Under the pieces are notes generated by a model. The model was given only the letters and a program-made list of their open reading frames with translations, ran no database searches and was not told the origin of the DNA. Below, in pieces: positions 43,045 to 55,900 of a stretch of 64,000 bases of DNA. Location of the stretch: positions 358,761-422,760 of the forward strand of contig JAFCMP010000043.1 of assembly GCA_017506865.1 (NCBI GenBank), in the 5' to 3' direction. The position numbers were made by a program, and so were the translations under genes. Positions within the stretch are counted from its first letter, which is position 1. Every line of letters starts with the position of its first letter. Source of the DNA: Tribonema minus. Its lineage: Eukaryota > Sar > Xanthophyceae > Tribonematales > Tribonemataceae.

Positions 43045-43339
43045 CTTGGTGATTGAAAAGCACCAGGAGCTGCAAACCTCGCTTTGCTCAATGAGACTCA
43101 TGATCAGCCACGCCAGCATCATTGTGCGCAACGCTAGAGATGTTTACAGACACAACACTGTGGGTTGTGAGCTGCAATGAGTGTACTCAAGTATGATGTG
43201 CTTCAAGTATGATGAAGGGACATCATTGGAATTGCGTTTCCTCATGTAAACCTGTGTTGGGGTTACGACAAGTGCATCTTTGCGCTTCGTGTAGGAGCAC
43301 CCATACATCGCCAGTTTGTATTCTTAAAACTTTAACAAA

Positions 43340-44340
43340 ATGCGCGCGCGCGGCATGCCAACGGCGCGCCAGCCGTCGCCGCCGCGCTGACCCGGCACCA
43401 TGGTGCCTTGCTTGAGCGCTGCAGCAGCGGCGCGAGCGGACAGCACATGACCGTGGCGCTGTGCGAGTGCATGCAAGAGCGATGGCGCATTGAGTTCGCG
43501 TTGCAGGGGGGCGCCGTGCTGCCGCTGCCGCCCACGTCATGGTGGTATCACTGCGCTGCCTCACTGCTTCAGGGGCGGCTCGTGCTGCATGGATGGCAGG
43601 GGTTGCATTTCGACAGGGGAGGAGGGTAGGATTTCGCGAGGCGCAGCGAGCACCGCATGCCGCACGCTGTACCTGCTTTTTTTGCGGGTGCTGTGGATGG
43701 CTTGATGCGGTGCAGGGGTGGCAAGGGGGGGGGGGGAGGGCGACTCATAGCTTGTTGACATATCTGTGGTTTATCTTGTGTGTGACGTCACGTGCACGCT
43801 GCCTCTAATTGATATGTTGTGTGTGGGTACAAGCAGCAAAACCATGTGTAAATATACATTGGCGGAGGTTCTTTTTGATGCCGTGCTTCAGGCCATGCAC
43901 ATGCAACACCCTCCACATATGTAAGCCCTTGCAGCGCACAGTCAACCACAGTCAACCGCGCACACCTCAACACTTCAAAGCGCGAGACACGTGTGCACAG
44001 ACCGCCACAATGTCGAAATAATGCACGCACCAAAAGTTGCAGCACAACGCCGCCGCCGCCGATGGGCGCGCCCACCGCCGTTGTTGCCGTCGCAGCGCAA
44101 CGATGATGACGCTGCCGTTGCCAAGCGGGACCACCTCGACTTCAGCTCGAGGTCGGGCGGCGCGGCGCTGCCGCCGTCGCCCGTCGCTGCCGCCGCCGCC
44201 GCGCTGCCATCATGGCATGATGATTGAGCGTGTAGATGATGTACTGCGGCTGCTGCTGGCGCTGCTGCTGCTGGTGGTGTTCGTGCTGCGCCTGGCTCAG
44301 CAGTATGGGCTGCGCGAGCTGCTGGACGTGCAAGCTATAG
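43340..44340. other. two GC-rich coding-like islands
   Basis: 43,340-43,640 and 44,030-44,330 have the GC level of this genome's exons. The plus frame of the first reads QERWRIEFALQGGAVLPLPP and then SWWYHCAAS. The second has a plus frame RVDDVLRLLLALLLLVVFVL (a membrane helix) preceded, one frame over, by KRDHLDFSSRSGG. No splice pattern joins them and the minus strand is open too. They may be exons of a small unrecognised gene. Confidence 0.25.
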
Positions 44341-44452
44341 TATGTGCTTATAGCATCTAATCGCACGTTGGCTGGGTCAGCCAGGCATGTCCCATGCATG
44401 AAGCGCCTACATGGACGCGCAGTGCAGGCAGGCAGATAGGTCAGCTGCGCTC

Positions 44453-44637
44453 TCAGGCGTTGATATGGCAAGCTGCAGACTGATCATGCACCTGCGTAGG
44501 CGCGGTGGCACAGCGTCGATGATCGTGCAAAAGTTGCCTTTGAAAGATTCGCTGGATCGTCGGAATATCTCGTCCCTGGAGAGTCTTTGTTTGAAGGAAG
44601 AACATAGTGTTCACCAAATTTCCGGCAGGTCCTGCCG
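44453..44637 (-). CDS. candidate 3'-terminal exon of the Cys-rich gene
   Basis: After a good acceptor (TTCTAGCTGCAG) a phase-1 minus-strand frame of 60 codons runs to a stop (LVNTMFFLQTKTLQGRDIPT). The phase fits the upstream modules, but nothing else links it to them; the neighbouring frame is also open (CRKFGEHYVLPSNKDSPG). Tentative. Confidence 0.2.
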
Positions 44638-46892
44638 CTGCAGCTAGAAGGCAAGTTGTGCTTCGTCCAACACACACAGCACAGAACTGCAACACTACTA
44701 GTTGGAGTGCAGCCGACGCTTATTAAGGTGTTTTGTGAACCCCGATTTGCCATGCAAGCTTGTGTGCACCTCGGCAACAACACGGCAGAAGTAATTGGTT
44801 TGGTCATGACATGCTTCGAAGCAACATGAACTACATGTGTACACATCAATTGTGGTATGCTTTCCTGCGTCTGTGGTATTCTTTCCTGCGTCGGTGCATT
44901 CAAGTTGACAAGTTGTCGCTCTCCACCCCTCACGTGCAGGCTGGAATCTCTTCAAAAGCAGAACAAAAATCCCTCAAAACTCTTGCTGTTCCTCGGTAGA
45001 GCAGGCTCAGGCGGGCTATAATAAAGCATTCCAGATGGCAGGGCAGTTGTGCTGTTGCTGTGTGAAGCGTCTATGCTCACAATTGCGTGTTTCGTTGAAA
45101 AGTGAGATTGCAAATACACAGGAACACAGATCAATCCTGTTGCCTGTAATATCTGGCATCTCTTGAAGAGTCAAGTTGATTCTTACTCGTCCACAACACA
45201 AATTGTTCCAAGTGCCTTGTCTCTGCTAAGTACACGGGAAAGCTCTTTTCAGCACTAACAAGCATTGCCTTGCAATTAATGACCCCAACAAATCGTTGAC
45301 TTCTATGCTCTTGAACACATGCGACGAGCGGTGGCCAATATTGCATTATGCTGTCTGGATGACACACGATCACAAATGGTTACCACCAATGTTGACACTT
45401 CCATCGTTGCTTGGGAGTCCCCCAACCTGCTCTGGCGGGCCCCGCAAAGTACTCAGACATGTGCAATTGTGCCAAGTTTGTGCACATTGGGTACATGTAT
45501 GTACATATTTGGGGTTGGGTCAGCCCCGATCGGCCATGGCATCGCGCAGGACGCCAAAAAAACGTTACCTAAGGAACCTTCCTGCCAAATCTGTTCTGAC
45601 TGCTAACAGAGTGCGCTTTGTTTGTTGTCCTCTATCATCTGCAGCCCCCCGCACTCCTCTCAAGTCCTGAACCAGAGAGCTGTCCCCAGTGTTACGCCGG
45701 CCTACATTCCTCTTCAGCAGCGCGTCCGACTCTGTAGAGCAACAATGACCTTGATTTGAGAGGGTCGCAGGTGGCAGTCCTTACCAAGAACCTGTCCTTT
45801 ACTAGACTAGTGCAAGCAAGTCTCATCGCACTGCTGCACATTGAGCTGCTTGCGTAGTACTTAGAAGTATTGTCTGGAAAACAAACGAGCCTTTCTGGGC
45901 GCCATTCTGCTCAACCTCCACCTAGGGTAATGTTGGCCAGGGACTAACATGCAAAACTATGCGACATACCAAACACTGAATGCTGTGCGCCAGACATGAA
46001 GCAGCATACTGAAGCCAAGTCAACCGACAAAAGGCACATAGATGTGTACAAATCACTGTAGTATGTGCATACATTGAGCCTCTGCATACATTGAGCCTCT
46101 GTTGTCCACTGCAGTGCCAAGAAAGCTATGGTGCAGCTTGCTTTGTGCAGCTATTCTCACACAGGTGGGCAGGTGGGGGGGTTGCAGGGGCGTTGTGCAA
46201 CGGGGTCAACTTTGTACAAGGTCATTCTGGGGTTTGTACAATGTGTTCATATACCCCTTGCAAGGGGCTGCAGATGGTTGCAGTTTTGCATCCTGTGCCA
46301 CGCGTGCAGCTCAGAGCAATTATGGCGCAGAACAGATGGGGCGTCCCACAGCGCGGGCGTGCGAGTGCAGGCAAACTGTTGAATACTGCGGCAAGGCGTG
46401 TTCGAAAAAACAGGCGCCGCGTTGCTCAAAGGGTGCCCCCTTGCACGTGCCCGGCAAGGCCCCCACACATGCGCCTTTACATCACCTGCCCCCTTATACA
46501 ATGACTGCAGCTCAGATGTCGCGTTCAACCTTGCAGATGATGCCCCTTTGTGCAATGCGCAGAACCAGCAATGACTTTGCCAATGTACATTTCCTGCGCA
46601 AGGTTCAGACGAAAAGACTTTGCACAAGGGGGCCAAGCGCAGGAATGCCATGTATGAAGCTAACTTCACAGCACAAGGCCAGATATCCGATATATGAGCG
46701 TACGGAGCGATGGTGCACGCATGCACACGTGTCGATGATAGCATTGCAATGCATGCATGTGCGAATGGGCTTACAACATACTGCATGACATTTGTGCGTA
46801 TACCATGGCATGTATACACTTCTTGTGCAAGAACTCCCGTTGTTTCCATATCCTTCTTCTGGGTCACACAGCATAGGTGCACTGTGCCAGAT

Positions 46893-46911
46893 GCTAACCC
46901 TAACCCTAAGA
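46893..46911. repeat. short CCCTAA tract
   Basis: CTAACCCTAACCCTAAG, about 30 bp downstream (in transcription order) of the donor of the ninth cysteine-rich exon. Confidence 0.6.
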
Positions 46912-46942
46912 AAGAAGAAGGACTGTGCAACTTGAATCTTAC

Positions 46943-49900
46943 CAACACAGTAGCCCGACTTGTAGCCGCCCGCAGGGCCATTCGAGATCCAAATCTTGCC
47001 AGGATCAGTGCAGACGCACTTGGCGCTTGCGTCACATGCCACCGTAGGCGGTGCCGCATCAGATCCCCTGGCATTGATATCTGTGCAGTAGGTCTTCAGA
47101 TTCGGGCAGAAGCGTGCCAATGCTGCACAGTTGCGCATGAGTCCACAACAAGATTTTGATCATTGTTTTTATTGGTAGCCGCATGAGGGGCAGTGCTTGC
47201 ACATGGGGACCTGCAGTTGCAGGAGTCCTGGTACTGCGCTATCATCTCAACAGTCATGACATCGTGGCAGTCACTTGCGAACTCTAGCTAAGTAGTGCTA
47301 GTCTAAGGTCGCCATATGTGACAGCAACCACCACATGGCAAACGCCAACAAGGAGCAGTGTTCTGCTGCCGCAGCACAAAAAAGCATTGTGCAGCACATC
47401 ACGAACAAGTACAAGACCACATTTGACAGAAGCTGAAGCCTGCATTGGGTTGATGGGCTGCGATGCCATGGCAATAGGCATGAAGCCCTTGAAGTATCAG
47501 CACATGTTTCCTGGCAGCATGGCGCTGAAATTTATCAAATTTATCACTAATGCATTGCGCCTGCACTTGGGTTGCAATATGCCAGGCTGCTGTCCTACTC
47601 TAAACTAGTGTCAGCATACACGGCAATTGAATGCTGATAGCGCACAGCTCAGCTCATGTTGAGGTTGGGTTCTATTGAGCTGAGCTGTGCGCCACGTCAG
47701 TGCTCAATAGAACCCAACCTCAACATGAGCTGAGCTGTGCGCTGTCGAATGCGATGCACAGCATGTTATCCAGATCATGTTGCCTGCAGTGGTGCAGAGG
47801 AACAGGTGCCACATCTACTAGACCAAGTTCTGACTATTTCAAGCACACGTCCAGGGCATTTGGTCATGTATTGATCAACCACACAGCTCTGCAGCATTCC
47901 ATGTGAGCAGAGCACTGCCCAATGACGTTTGGCAATCTTGTGCATGTGGTTTTCACAGCCGAAGTAACCAAACTTCAAGAACATTATCTGAACTTCTCAA
48001 AAGGTCTTTGAAGTAACCAAACTTTCAGAACATTGTCTGATTCTTCAAGGTGCATTCCACTCAGCAATTGTCTCAGCATTAGCAAGCAAGTGAAATCATG
48101 ATCGACAACGGTCTGCGCGTTCAAACGTGCAGAACGTGAGTACTCATGTATGCATTCGCCTGTTCTGAGGCCACCGAAGTGATAGCCGCCAGTCCACAGG
48201 TACCCGGCATTGCACGTGCACCGACCAGCGGGGCTGCATGACGCCTTGGATGGATAGGCAGAGCAAGCAGTCTTCCCGCCAGGACACAGTTGCGATCGCA
48301 CTGGCACAGCAAGCAGCAGCATCCGAGTTGATGCAAACAGTGCATGCGTAAAGGTTAGATACCGCAATGGTGCATGCGTCTGCTGGTCAATACCTTTTGA
48401 GGCCTACAAGCACCATGAACAGAATTGCGTTGTCGCTATAGATGCCACTTGAAAGTGTCGGGGCTGAGCCTCATGAAAAGCTTGCGCGGCTGCTGCTGGT
48501 GCTTGTTGCTGCTGCTAGTGTTGTTGCTGCTGACGAATCCACCGTCCGCACAACCAGCTCCTTAAAGCCAGGACACAATGCTGTGTCACAATGCCCCCCG
48601 TTATTAGTGGCACTGTTAGACTCATGGCCAATGGCCACAGCAGCGGCGACCACGGTTATTGGTGGAAGGCCTTCAATTTGACGGCTAACCACAGCTTGTC
48701 ACCTAGAGCTCTACCATATTCTGCTTCGTTCCCACTTAGTCTAGTAGTAGCAGCTGCTGCATCGCGTTGACTACAACCCAATGATGCACCTCTTTGAGGT
48801 ATTGAAGACAGGATGATGTGACGGCTTTCCTGAGGTGACAGAAATGAGAGTCCTCACGAACTAGTCACATCTGACCCCACGAGAGAAATATGCCATCTGT
48901 GACCCCATCTTTGTAGTGACCCACAAGAGTGGTACTATAGTGCCTTAGGGCAATCTCATCATTGTGACTGGGGCTGCGAGTAAGCCTCTTGTGGTGGCTT
49001 GGGCACAGCGAAGAAGTTGTGCATGAGCAGAAAGGGTTGCATACGTGAGTGACCGCACTACCACCTCTGTCACGCATCATGAACAGTAAATGTGTACATT
49101 ATAGCAATTGCCGTAAGAGTAGCGCAATGGTAGCATGTCAAGCGCAACTGAGAGCACTCCTCACGTGAGCAATGGCCGATGGTTATGTTGTAGGAATACC
49201 ATTTATGATCACCTAGATCATGATCGACGAGAACACAATCCACTAGTTGAATGAACCAGCAGGCAGCAGACGCAGCAGCAGCTATGCACGAAGCGCCACA
49301 CACGGACTTGAGGTTGAGCAAGAGCCGCCACATGTGACGTGCAACGTGAACCTCACCCGCGCATGCGCCAAGCTTCTCGTTGTCCTCCATGCTTGGGAGC
49401 TTGATCCACATGCGGTTTGACTTGTTGCAGACACAGTTGCCCGATGCATCGCAATGAGCGTTGCCATGGCCCTGTACTGTGCAGTAAGTCTTGCCATTGG
49501 GGCACACTCTCCACGGAGCTGTGAATGGAAGCAGGAAGAAACACAATGTGGGCTTCGATCAAGCTTCCCTGTCGGTATTTGAAGGTAGTTGCTGAACGAT
49601 CGTATGATCACAGCAAGCAAGCGCGAAGGCCAGCAACTGCTGGGTATTTAATTTGACCTGGAACAAACAAGCGACAAACACACATGCTAAAGCCTTTGAA
49701 GAAAATATGTTGGCAAATGGAGTGCTGGATTGAAGCACAACATAGCAGGCATAGCGTATGGCTGAACCATGCAGAATATGAGGTGCGTACACTGTGATAG
49801 TCCGGGTTCGATGGTTTGTGAATAGTTCTTCACCAGTCGGCCTTTGCCACCGCCTACCAAATATGTCATTTGCTGGACCATATTGCACTGAAACTTCAAA

Positions 49901-52900
49901 AAACCCGCCAGAATGCATATTCATATAAGGGCGCACTGATGCTGCATGCAGAGTCAAACCATGATCAGTTCATCAGGTGCAGTGGGTGGCAAATAAGGGC
50001 AGTGCGGAACCGTGGTTGTAAAATCACAGTTAAATGTCAATGAATTGCCGCTGAAAGTAAAGGTCAAGCCTGAATGCTAGTGGGTAAGCAGTAAGGCTGG
50101 TCATTGTGCTGTTGAAACAGTACAGTGCTGTTCATATACTATAATACTAACAACCATAAGCGTGCAATCTGCTCTAGGCGATGCTGCTGAGCAGCAGCAG
50201 GTGGCAAGAGAGACCTACTTTGTACCTGCACAACGCATTCAACCACAGGCGTAATAGATGGTGAAGGGGGTAAGCATACGCAGTGCGTCAATATCTCAGC
50301 TGTGGTGCTTGTCAAGCGTCCGTCGTACGTAAACTTCGGTTTTGTGCGGTCTTACCCAAGCACTGGCCGGCCGACATTAAGGCATCCTTGTAGTATAAGA
50401 CGTACTTCCTCTCGGGATTGACGCATTGGCAGTGCCCGCCCGCATCGCAGAGCACCTTCTCTCCATTGCCAGCGCCGTCACAGTAGGACTTTCCATTCGG
50501 GCACACCTTGTCTTTCGCTGCAAGGCAGCGCAAGCAAATACAGAAAGCTTTCACGACAAGTCATGACACATGTACAGTCTTGTTAACGCTAAGCTGGCTG
50601 GACACCAACGTAAAGTGACGCAAAGCGTAACACAGGCAAAGCTAAGAATGTGCTGGTTGAGCCAAGCTGCCTCTACTTTAGTGAAATCGACCTGAGCCGC
50701 CCAGGCTTGTCTGCACGGAGTATGCGTAGAAAGGTAGGTATGGAGTCACCAAGGCTCGATGTAGTCTGCATGCCCAACGTACACACACATTGCGTGATTG
50801 TCTTTGGTGTCCACGGGCAGGCAGGCAGGCTTTGTAATTAAGAAATAACAGAGCGATGCATTCCGATGCAAACCTCACTGCAGCGAACGACTGAAGCTGA
50901 ACAAGATCGCCATCTCAACACTTGCAGTCAATGTTCCTGCCGCACTCGGGAAGCAGCAGTAATTTCCGGCAGGAGCCGAGCTCCCAGAAGAAAGTCATTT
51001 TGCATGTACCAGCTGGGGGCATAGAGCCTTTTGATTGAAAACAAACTGAAAGCTTCACAAGTTTGGTGCATCACCGCCGCAGTGACGCGTCATGATGTCA
51101 TCAACAAAATACATGCACATGTAGATTCCACCTTGTGTGAATTAAGGGCTGGGGATAGGGTGAGTTAACCCATCATGTGCACTGGCTCAAATGCAAGTGT
51201 CGTTTCGACGTATGTGTTTCAATACTGACCAATGCAGACACCCCAGATTGCGTTGTTATCTAAAGAATCCGATTTGATCCACGTAAATCCAGGCTTGATG
51301 CACTTGCACTCGTCAGCGCCGCTGCACACTGCAAGTTTGGCAGGGCCTCCCGTGATCGCACACCATGTCTTCTTGCTGGGGCATAGTAGTTTCTGTGTGA
51401 AGGCAACCGTTGAGAGAGCTGGCTTAGGGTTAGCAATGCGGAAACGCTCAAGTGATATGTGAGGCTCTGAGACCTCGATTAAACAGAGCGTGCAAGGTTG
51501 ATCTAGCCATTGCTGATCACAGGTCGTTGCCAGAACAACCCATGCAAAGTGCTCGATGATCAATGCAAGTGAACTGTGTCAAGCAAGCTCATTCCCTGCC
51601 TTCCCATATCTTGCAGCAGTGCTGCCATCAACAGCAGTACTACTGCGCGCACATGCAAACCCTGCACAGGTTGCTCTATGATAGCGGACTGCTTGCACAT
51701 ACAAGCAACATTAATAAATGTTCTGCACACTCCACAGATGAGGCTGAAGTGGTTGGAAGTATTTGTGACAGACATGCTTTTACTGTAGGAAAGGTCGACT
51801 TGCCGATATGGCTAAAGGCATATGAAAAAAAGCACATGGTGTGCGTGAACTAATAACATGGAAGATTCAGGTCAGAAGCAGCCTAAACAGTACCGCAACC
51901 ATCATGCAGATGATAGCACAGTCATATGGTAGAAGGATGAATATGGCTCCGTTTGTGCAAGCCGCAGTAGCCAGTCCTTTGCCTCACCCTTATGCTCGCT
52001 GCTATTAACAGTTTCATTTGCTAGAGAGTGAGGATAGACATGCGTTCCAACAAGAACGTGTTTGCAAGCCAGACTAGAAGGCAGGAACAGATTACATGTT
52101 CTCCTGTGCTGCTTGTGCTCACAATTCGCCTCTTACATCCTCGCAACACCATGTATGTGGCAGACGGTTAGTCCTTATGCTACCCCACCCAAGGTGCACT
52201 CAACACACAGCACCTCGGCAACAAGCACGGCTTCGATCTATACTTGATCGTGAGTGTGCAGGCTGCGTAATTACTCCTAACTTATCGGTTGGTTTGGGTG
52301 CACACACGTTGCTATCCTGAGCAACAACTTTTTTGCACTGCAAGACTGCACGTACTCTGAGCTGCCAGCGATCTGAAGTGCTAAATGATGTTTTGAGACG
52401 ATGGACATGGGTGCGTAAGTTGCCGCCTCAGTTTTCTCAACACTCACCGATGCAATAGCCGTCATACTTGCCAAATCCATTGGCATTGAAAAAAGTGGCG
52501 CCTGCCTTGGTGCACTCGCACTTGCCAGCTGCAGTGCAGCGCACCCCTGTTCCAAAACTTGAACCCGATGCGTCACAGACGCTCTTATTGTCGGGACAAA
52601 TGGCTTGCGCACCTGCCGTGAAGCAGGATCAGACAGCAGCAGTTATGTTGCTCACAGCGCCAGAGCAGAGAGGACCAGCTCTGTCGTGCATGTGTCTACA
52701 AAGCGGCTGGCAGAGGAGCCACGTCATGCATGCACTGCCAAGTTCACCAAGTGCCACCAAATGGGTATATGCCTACAAGGCCTGCGGTGCGGCTGCAGAC
52801 AACACGCTAGGGTTACCGGTGCATGCGAGAGCCCAGGTCAGGTCAGCGCGAATGTGCAGCAGCTGTGCGCAGTGGAATGAGCAAACTTGTCGCTTTTCAA

Positions 52901-55900
52901 AGCAGATTGTCTTCGCCAGCTGGCAATGCAGGCGAGCAATTGATCAGTGACGATGGAGAAATTAGCAGGGGGGGTCAGGGGGGCGGTAGACACCTGGATT
53001 GGGATAGTAAATGGCTGGGAGCATGTCCTATCTGACCAAGCAAACCGCATCATACTAGGGGCATTGAAGGGCCCCCCAGGAGGTAACCCTAGTAGCAAGA
53101 GACCATTGAATTTTCAACACCTACACCATTCCTTTAGCTGCTGCGGCTCTGTTTTCAGACTCTGTGATGGGCCCCTACAAGGATCAGTGGTTCGGTAGTG
53201 CAGTGATGCACACCGCACGTCGCCGCAGTGCCGCACACTGCCCGCCGTTGCCCCGTGGCACGGTGTCATGAAAGACATGCCCTTTGTGTGCGTGTGTGTG
53301 TGTGAGTATGGAGAATACCGCTGCTAGTGCTGATGGTTTCGCAGCTGCTGCTGCTGCTACTGGATACATGCAGTGAGTGAAGGCTGTGAAGCACCATCCA
53401 TGGTCATTGGGGTTACCCCAGCCATATGCGCAAACAGCTGCACACAACGACACCTCCAAACATGCCAAATGCTGCTCAAAGAGCCACACCAGGAAGAGAC
53501 CTCATATTCGCCAGTCAAAAATGTAAGGGCCAATCGCAACTGCAAGTGACCGGCGGGCCCAAAAAACAGGGATGACCCAAACCTAGCCAGGCACAACTAC
53601 ACAAATAGATGCTTGCGCCAACTCAAAGAGTGATGGCTCCCTGGCACTAAGCGCTCTCCTCGACTCAAAGCATACTACAGAACCGATCCACCTCGGCATT
53701 TGTTGATGCAAAAACATGTTTATTTCTTCAACCCTAGAAAGTTCAAACATATGTGTAAAGTTCAACATTTATGTACACACTCAAAAGCGCTGGTGTCAAC
53801 CACATCGACTGCTGTTACAGCTTGTAACCCCCCCCCCTCATCGCTTAGCAACGCTAACTTTAGGCCAATCATAGATCGCCAAGCACTCACGTTTACAGGA
53901 GCCATCCGTGGGGCGCTTGGGCGATGTGGGCAGCCACTTGAAACCATCCTGTGCGCAGGTGCATACTCCCGCAGCGGTGCACGTAGGAAGGGGCCCACCG
54001 TACGTAGAGTAATAGACACCGCCGCAAGGAGTGCCGTCAGGACAGATCCGTGTCGAGGCTGCAAAAGCACGCGCAGTCATAAACATGAGCTGGCAGCGAT
54101 ATATGTTCTGCTTGCAGACAATTGACAACACAGACGCAGGCGGGTGAAAGCAAGATAGGCTTTAAGTTCAGCGATGACCAGTTTGTTGCTGTAATATCAA
54201 TCTGATGCAGTTGACCAGAAGCGCCCAGTGTACTTAATGATCACATCTGCAAAGCGTCAGCAGCAGTGCAACATGCGTTGCTGCAGTCGATAGCGTTGCA
54301 TGCATGCCGTGTCGCGCACCCGACTGCAGCACGCATGGCTGGCTGCGCATGCAAAGAACCACACAATACCTTGATTCCTCCTGTTGTGCATGCCAATGGG
54401 ACATGTAACATGTGAGCTTGCGATAGGGTTTAGGGTCAGGGTTGAAAGAGAGACTGCCACCGACATTGACATGAAATGGGTGTCGTGGGACGACCACTGA
54501 AGCGCATGCTGCTCACTGACAATTGTTTGAGTACTCTTTGCGCTTCAATCCGCAGCTGATCATACACCAGCAGATAATCATGTGCATGTGCAGAAGGTAT
54601 CACTCACACTGCATGCTGCATCTCGTCCAAATGTGAGAGTGAAGCCATTCTACATTTTCTGTGTGACTCTATTGGCTCCTGGACCAGAGCTAATGTAGCT
54701 GTTGAAATACTCAGCCTTGTGTTCCTCCTGTGTCAATGGCTTGTTGCATTGGCCAACTCTCTCTGTCTTAGCCTGAGTCTTGGACCCCGGATAGTCAAGC
54801 CCCATTTCACCAGTCTTGGCCGTACAGTGTCACTTGCCCCCCATGCGTCGAGCAACTGACGACACCATACGGCTGGCAGCTGGAAAGCGCTGACATGACA
54901 ACTATCATCAGCTTTTACATTCAAGAATGTTGTCGACTACCCCTCGAGCAATCAGCTACTGTAATTTAAAGGTCCTCACCTATACACACGCCCATCTTGT
55001 GGCCGCTTGACGAGGAAGCGGACTCACTATCGAACCACGTGAAGCCTTTGAAGCAGACGCACTCGCCTTTGGCGTCGCATCGTGCTGTCGCGTCCTGAGT
55101 GTCAGAATTATGGCTATCGACGTTGCAGGAGGTCCGCTGATCTGGACACAGCAGCTTTGCCTCTGGTGGCAAGAAGCAGACTCGGCACCAGTGTGGGAGG
55201 GGTTGAGCCTCTCTAATCCGGGCTGCTTGAAAACACACTTGCGCAGGCAAGGAGCGAAACGGGGTGGCCGCCCGACCCCCTGCCCACCATACGGACTTCC
55301 TTACACACCATATAGTTACGCCATATACGTGTCTTGCAAGTGTGTGTTTCAGCATGATAGCAGCGTCTACCTGCAGATGGTGTGATTTAGTGGACCGAAC
55401 AGCACACAAAGAAGAGCACAAGTTGAACAGACCACAGCATGGCCTGTAATGGAGCTGACTATTTGCTGGTGCATGAGGTGCTCTGGCGTTTATTGCAGCT
55501 GCTCATGGCACACTGATCATCAACGGAGGGAAGGGACGCAGAAGGGAGCACATGGGTAAGCAGCGAAGCTGCTGGGGACTGAAAGGTGAATGTTGACAGC
55601 AGCAAGGTGGTGGAAGACTTCAGCGCAGAACAGGTGTGTGCATATAGCCCTACAATACAAACACAACCATAGCCGAGACAGGAGTCGCTGTGGTATTACA
55701 GGTGCACGCCGCCAAACAAAACCTGCCGCTTGTGTCCGCGACAGCATTAACCTGGTATCGCTGTCAGCAATGCTCAGCAGCTTTGGGTAGTCAGCACCCT
55801 GAAGCAAATTGATTCCAAGTTTGTGAAAAGCTTAGTACACACACATAACCGGTACCTCTAAGGCTTGAAATCGCATGCTCACCTTCGGCATCTAGAGTCC

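Larger units (their letters stand above)
40859..43339. other. no gene; low-complexity region
   Basis: No supported exon. The frame at 42102-42603 is open on plus but arises from a stretch full of repeated GTTGCA/GTGCAA words and G-runs, without motifs. A (GGGT)n tract and poly-G follow. Similar word use returns at 46,130-46,640. Confidence 0.4.

Noticed and set aside
42102..46788. Two blocks rich in GTTGCA/GTGCAA words (42.2-42.6 and 46.1-46.7 kb) as copies of one mobile element
   Set aside because: Word usage is similar but I could not align them over any length; kept only as a remark.
53184..53596. Possible tenth cysteine module on the minus strand
   Set aside because: Cysteines are present but without the CP start, the C-x5-C-x-C core or proper splice sites.
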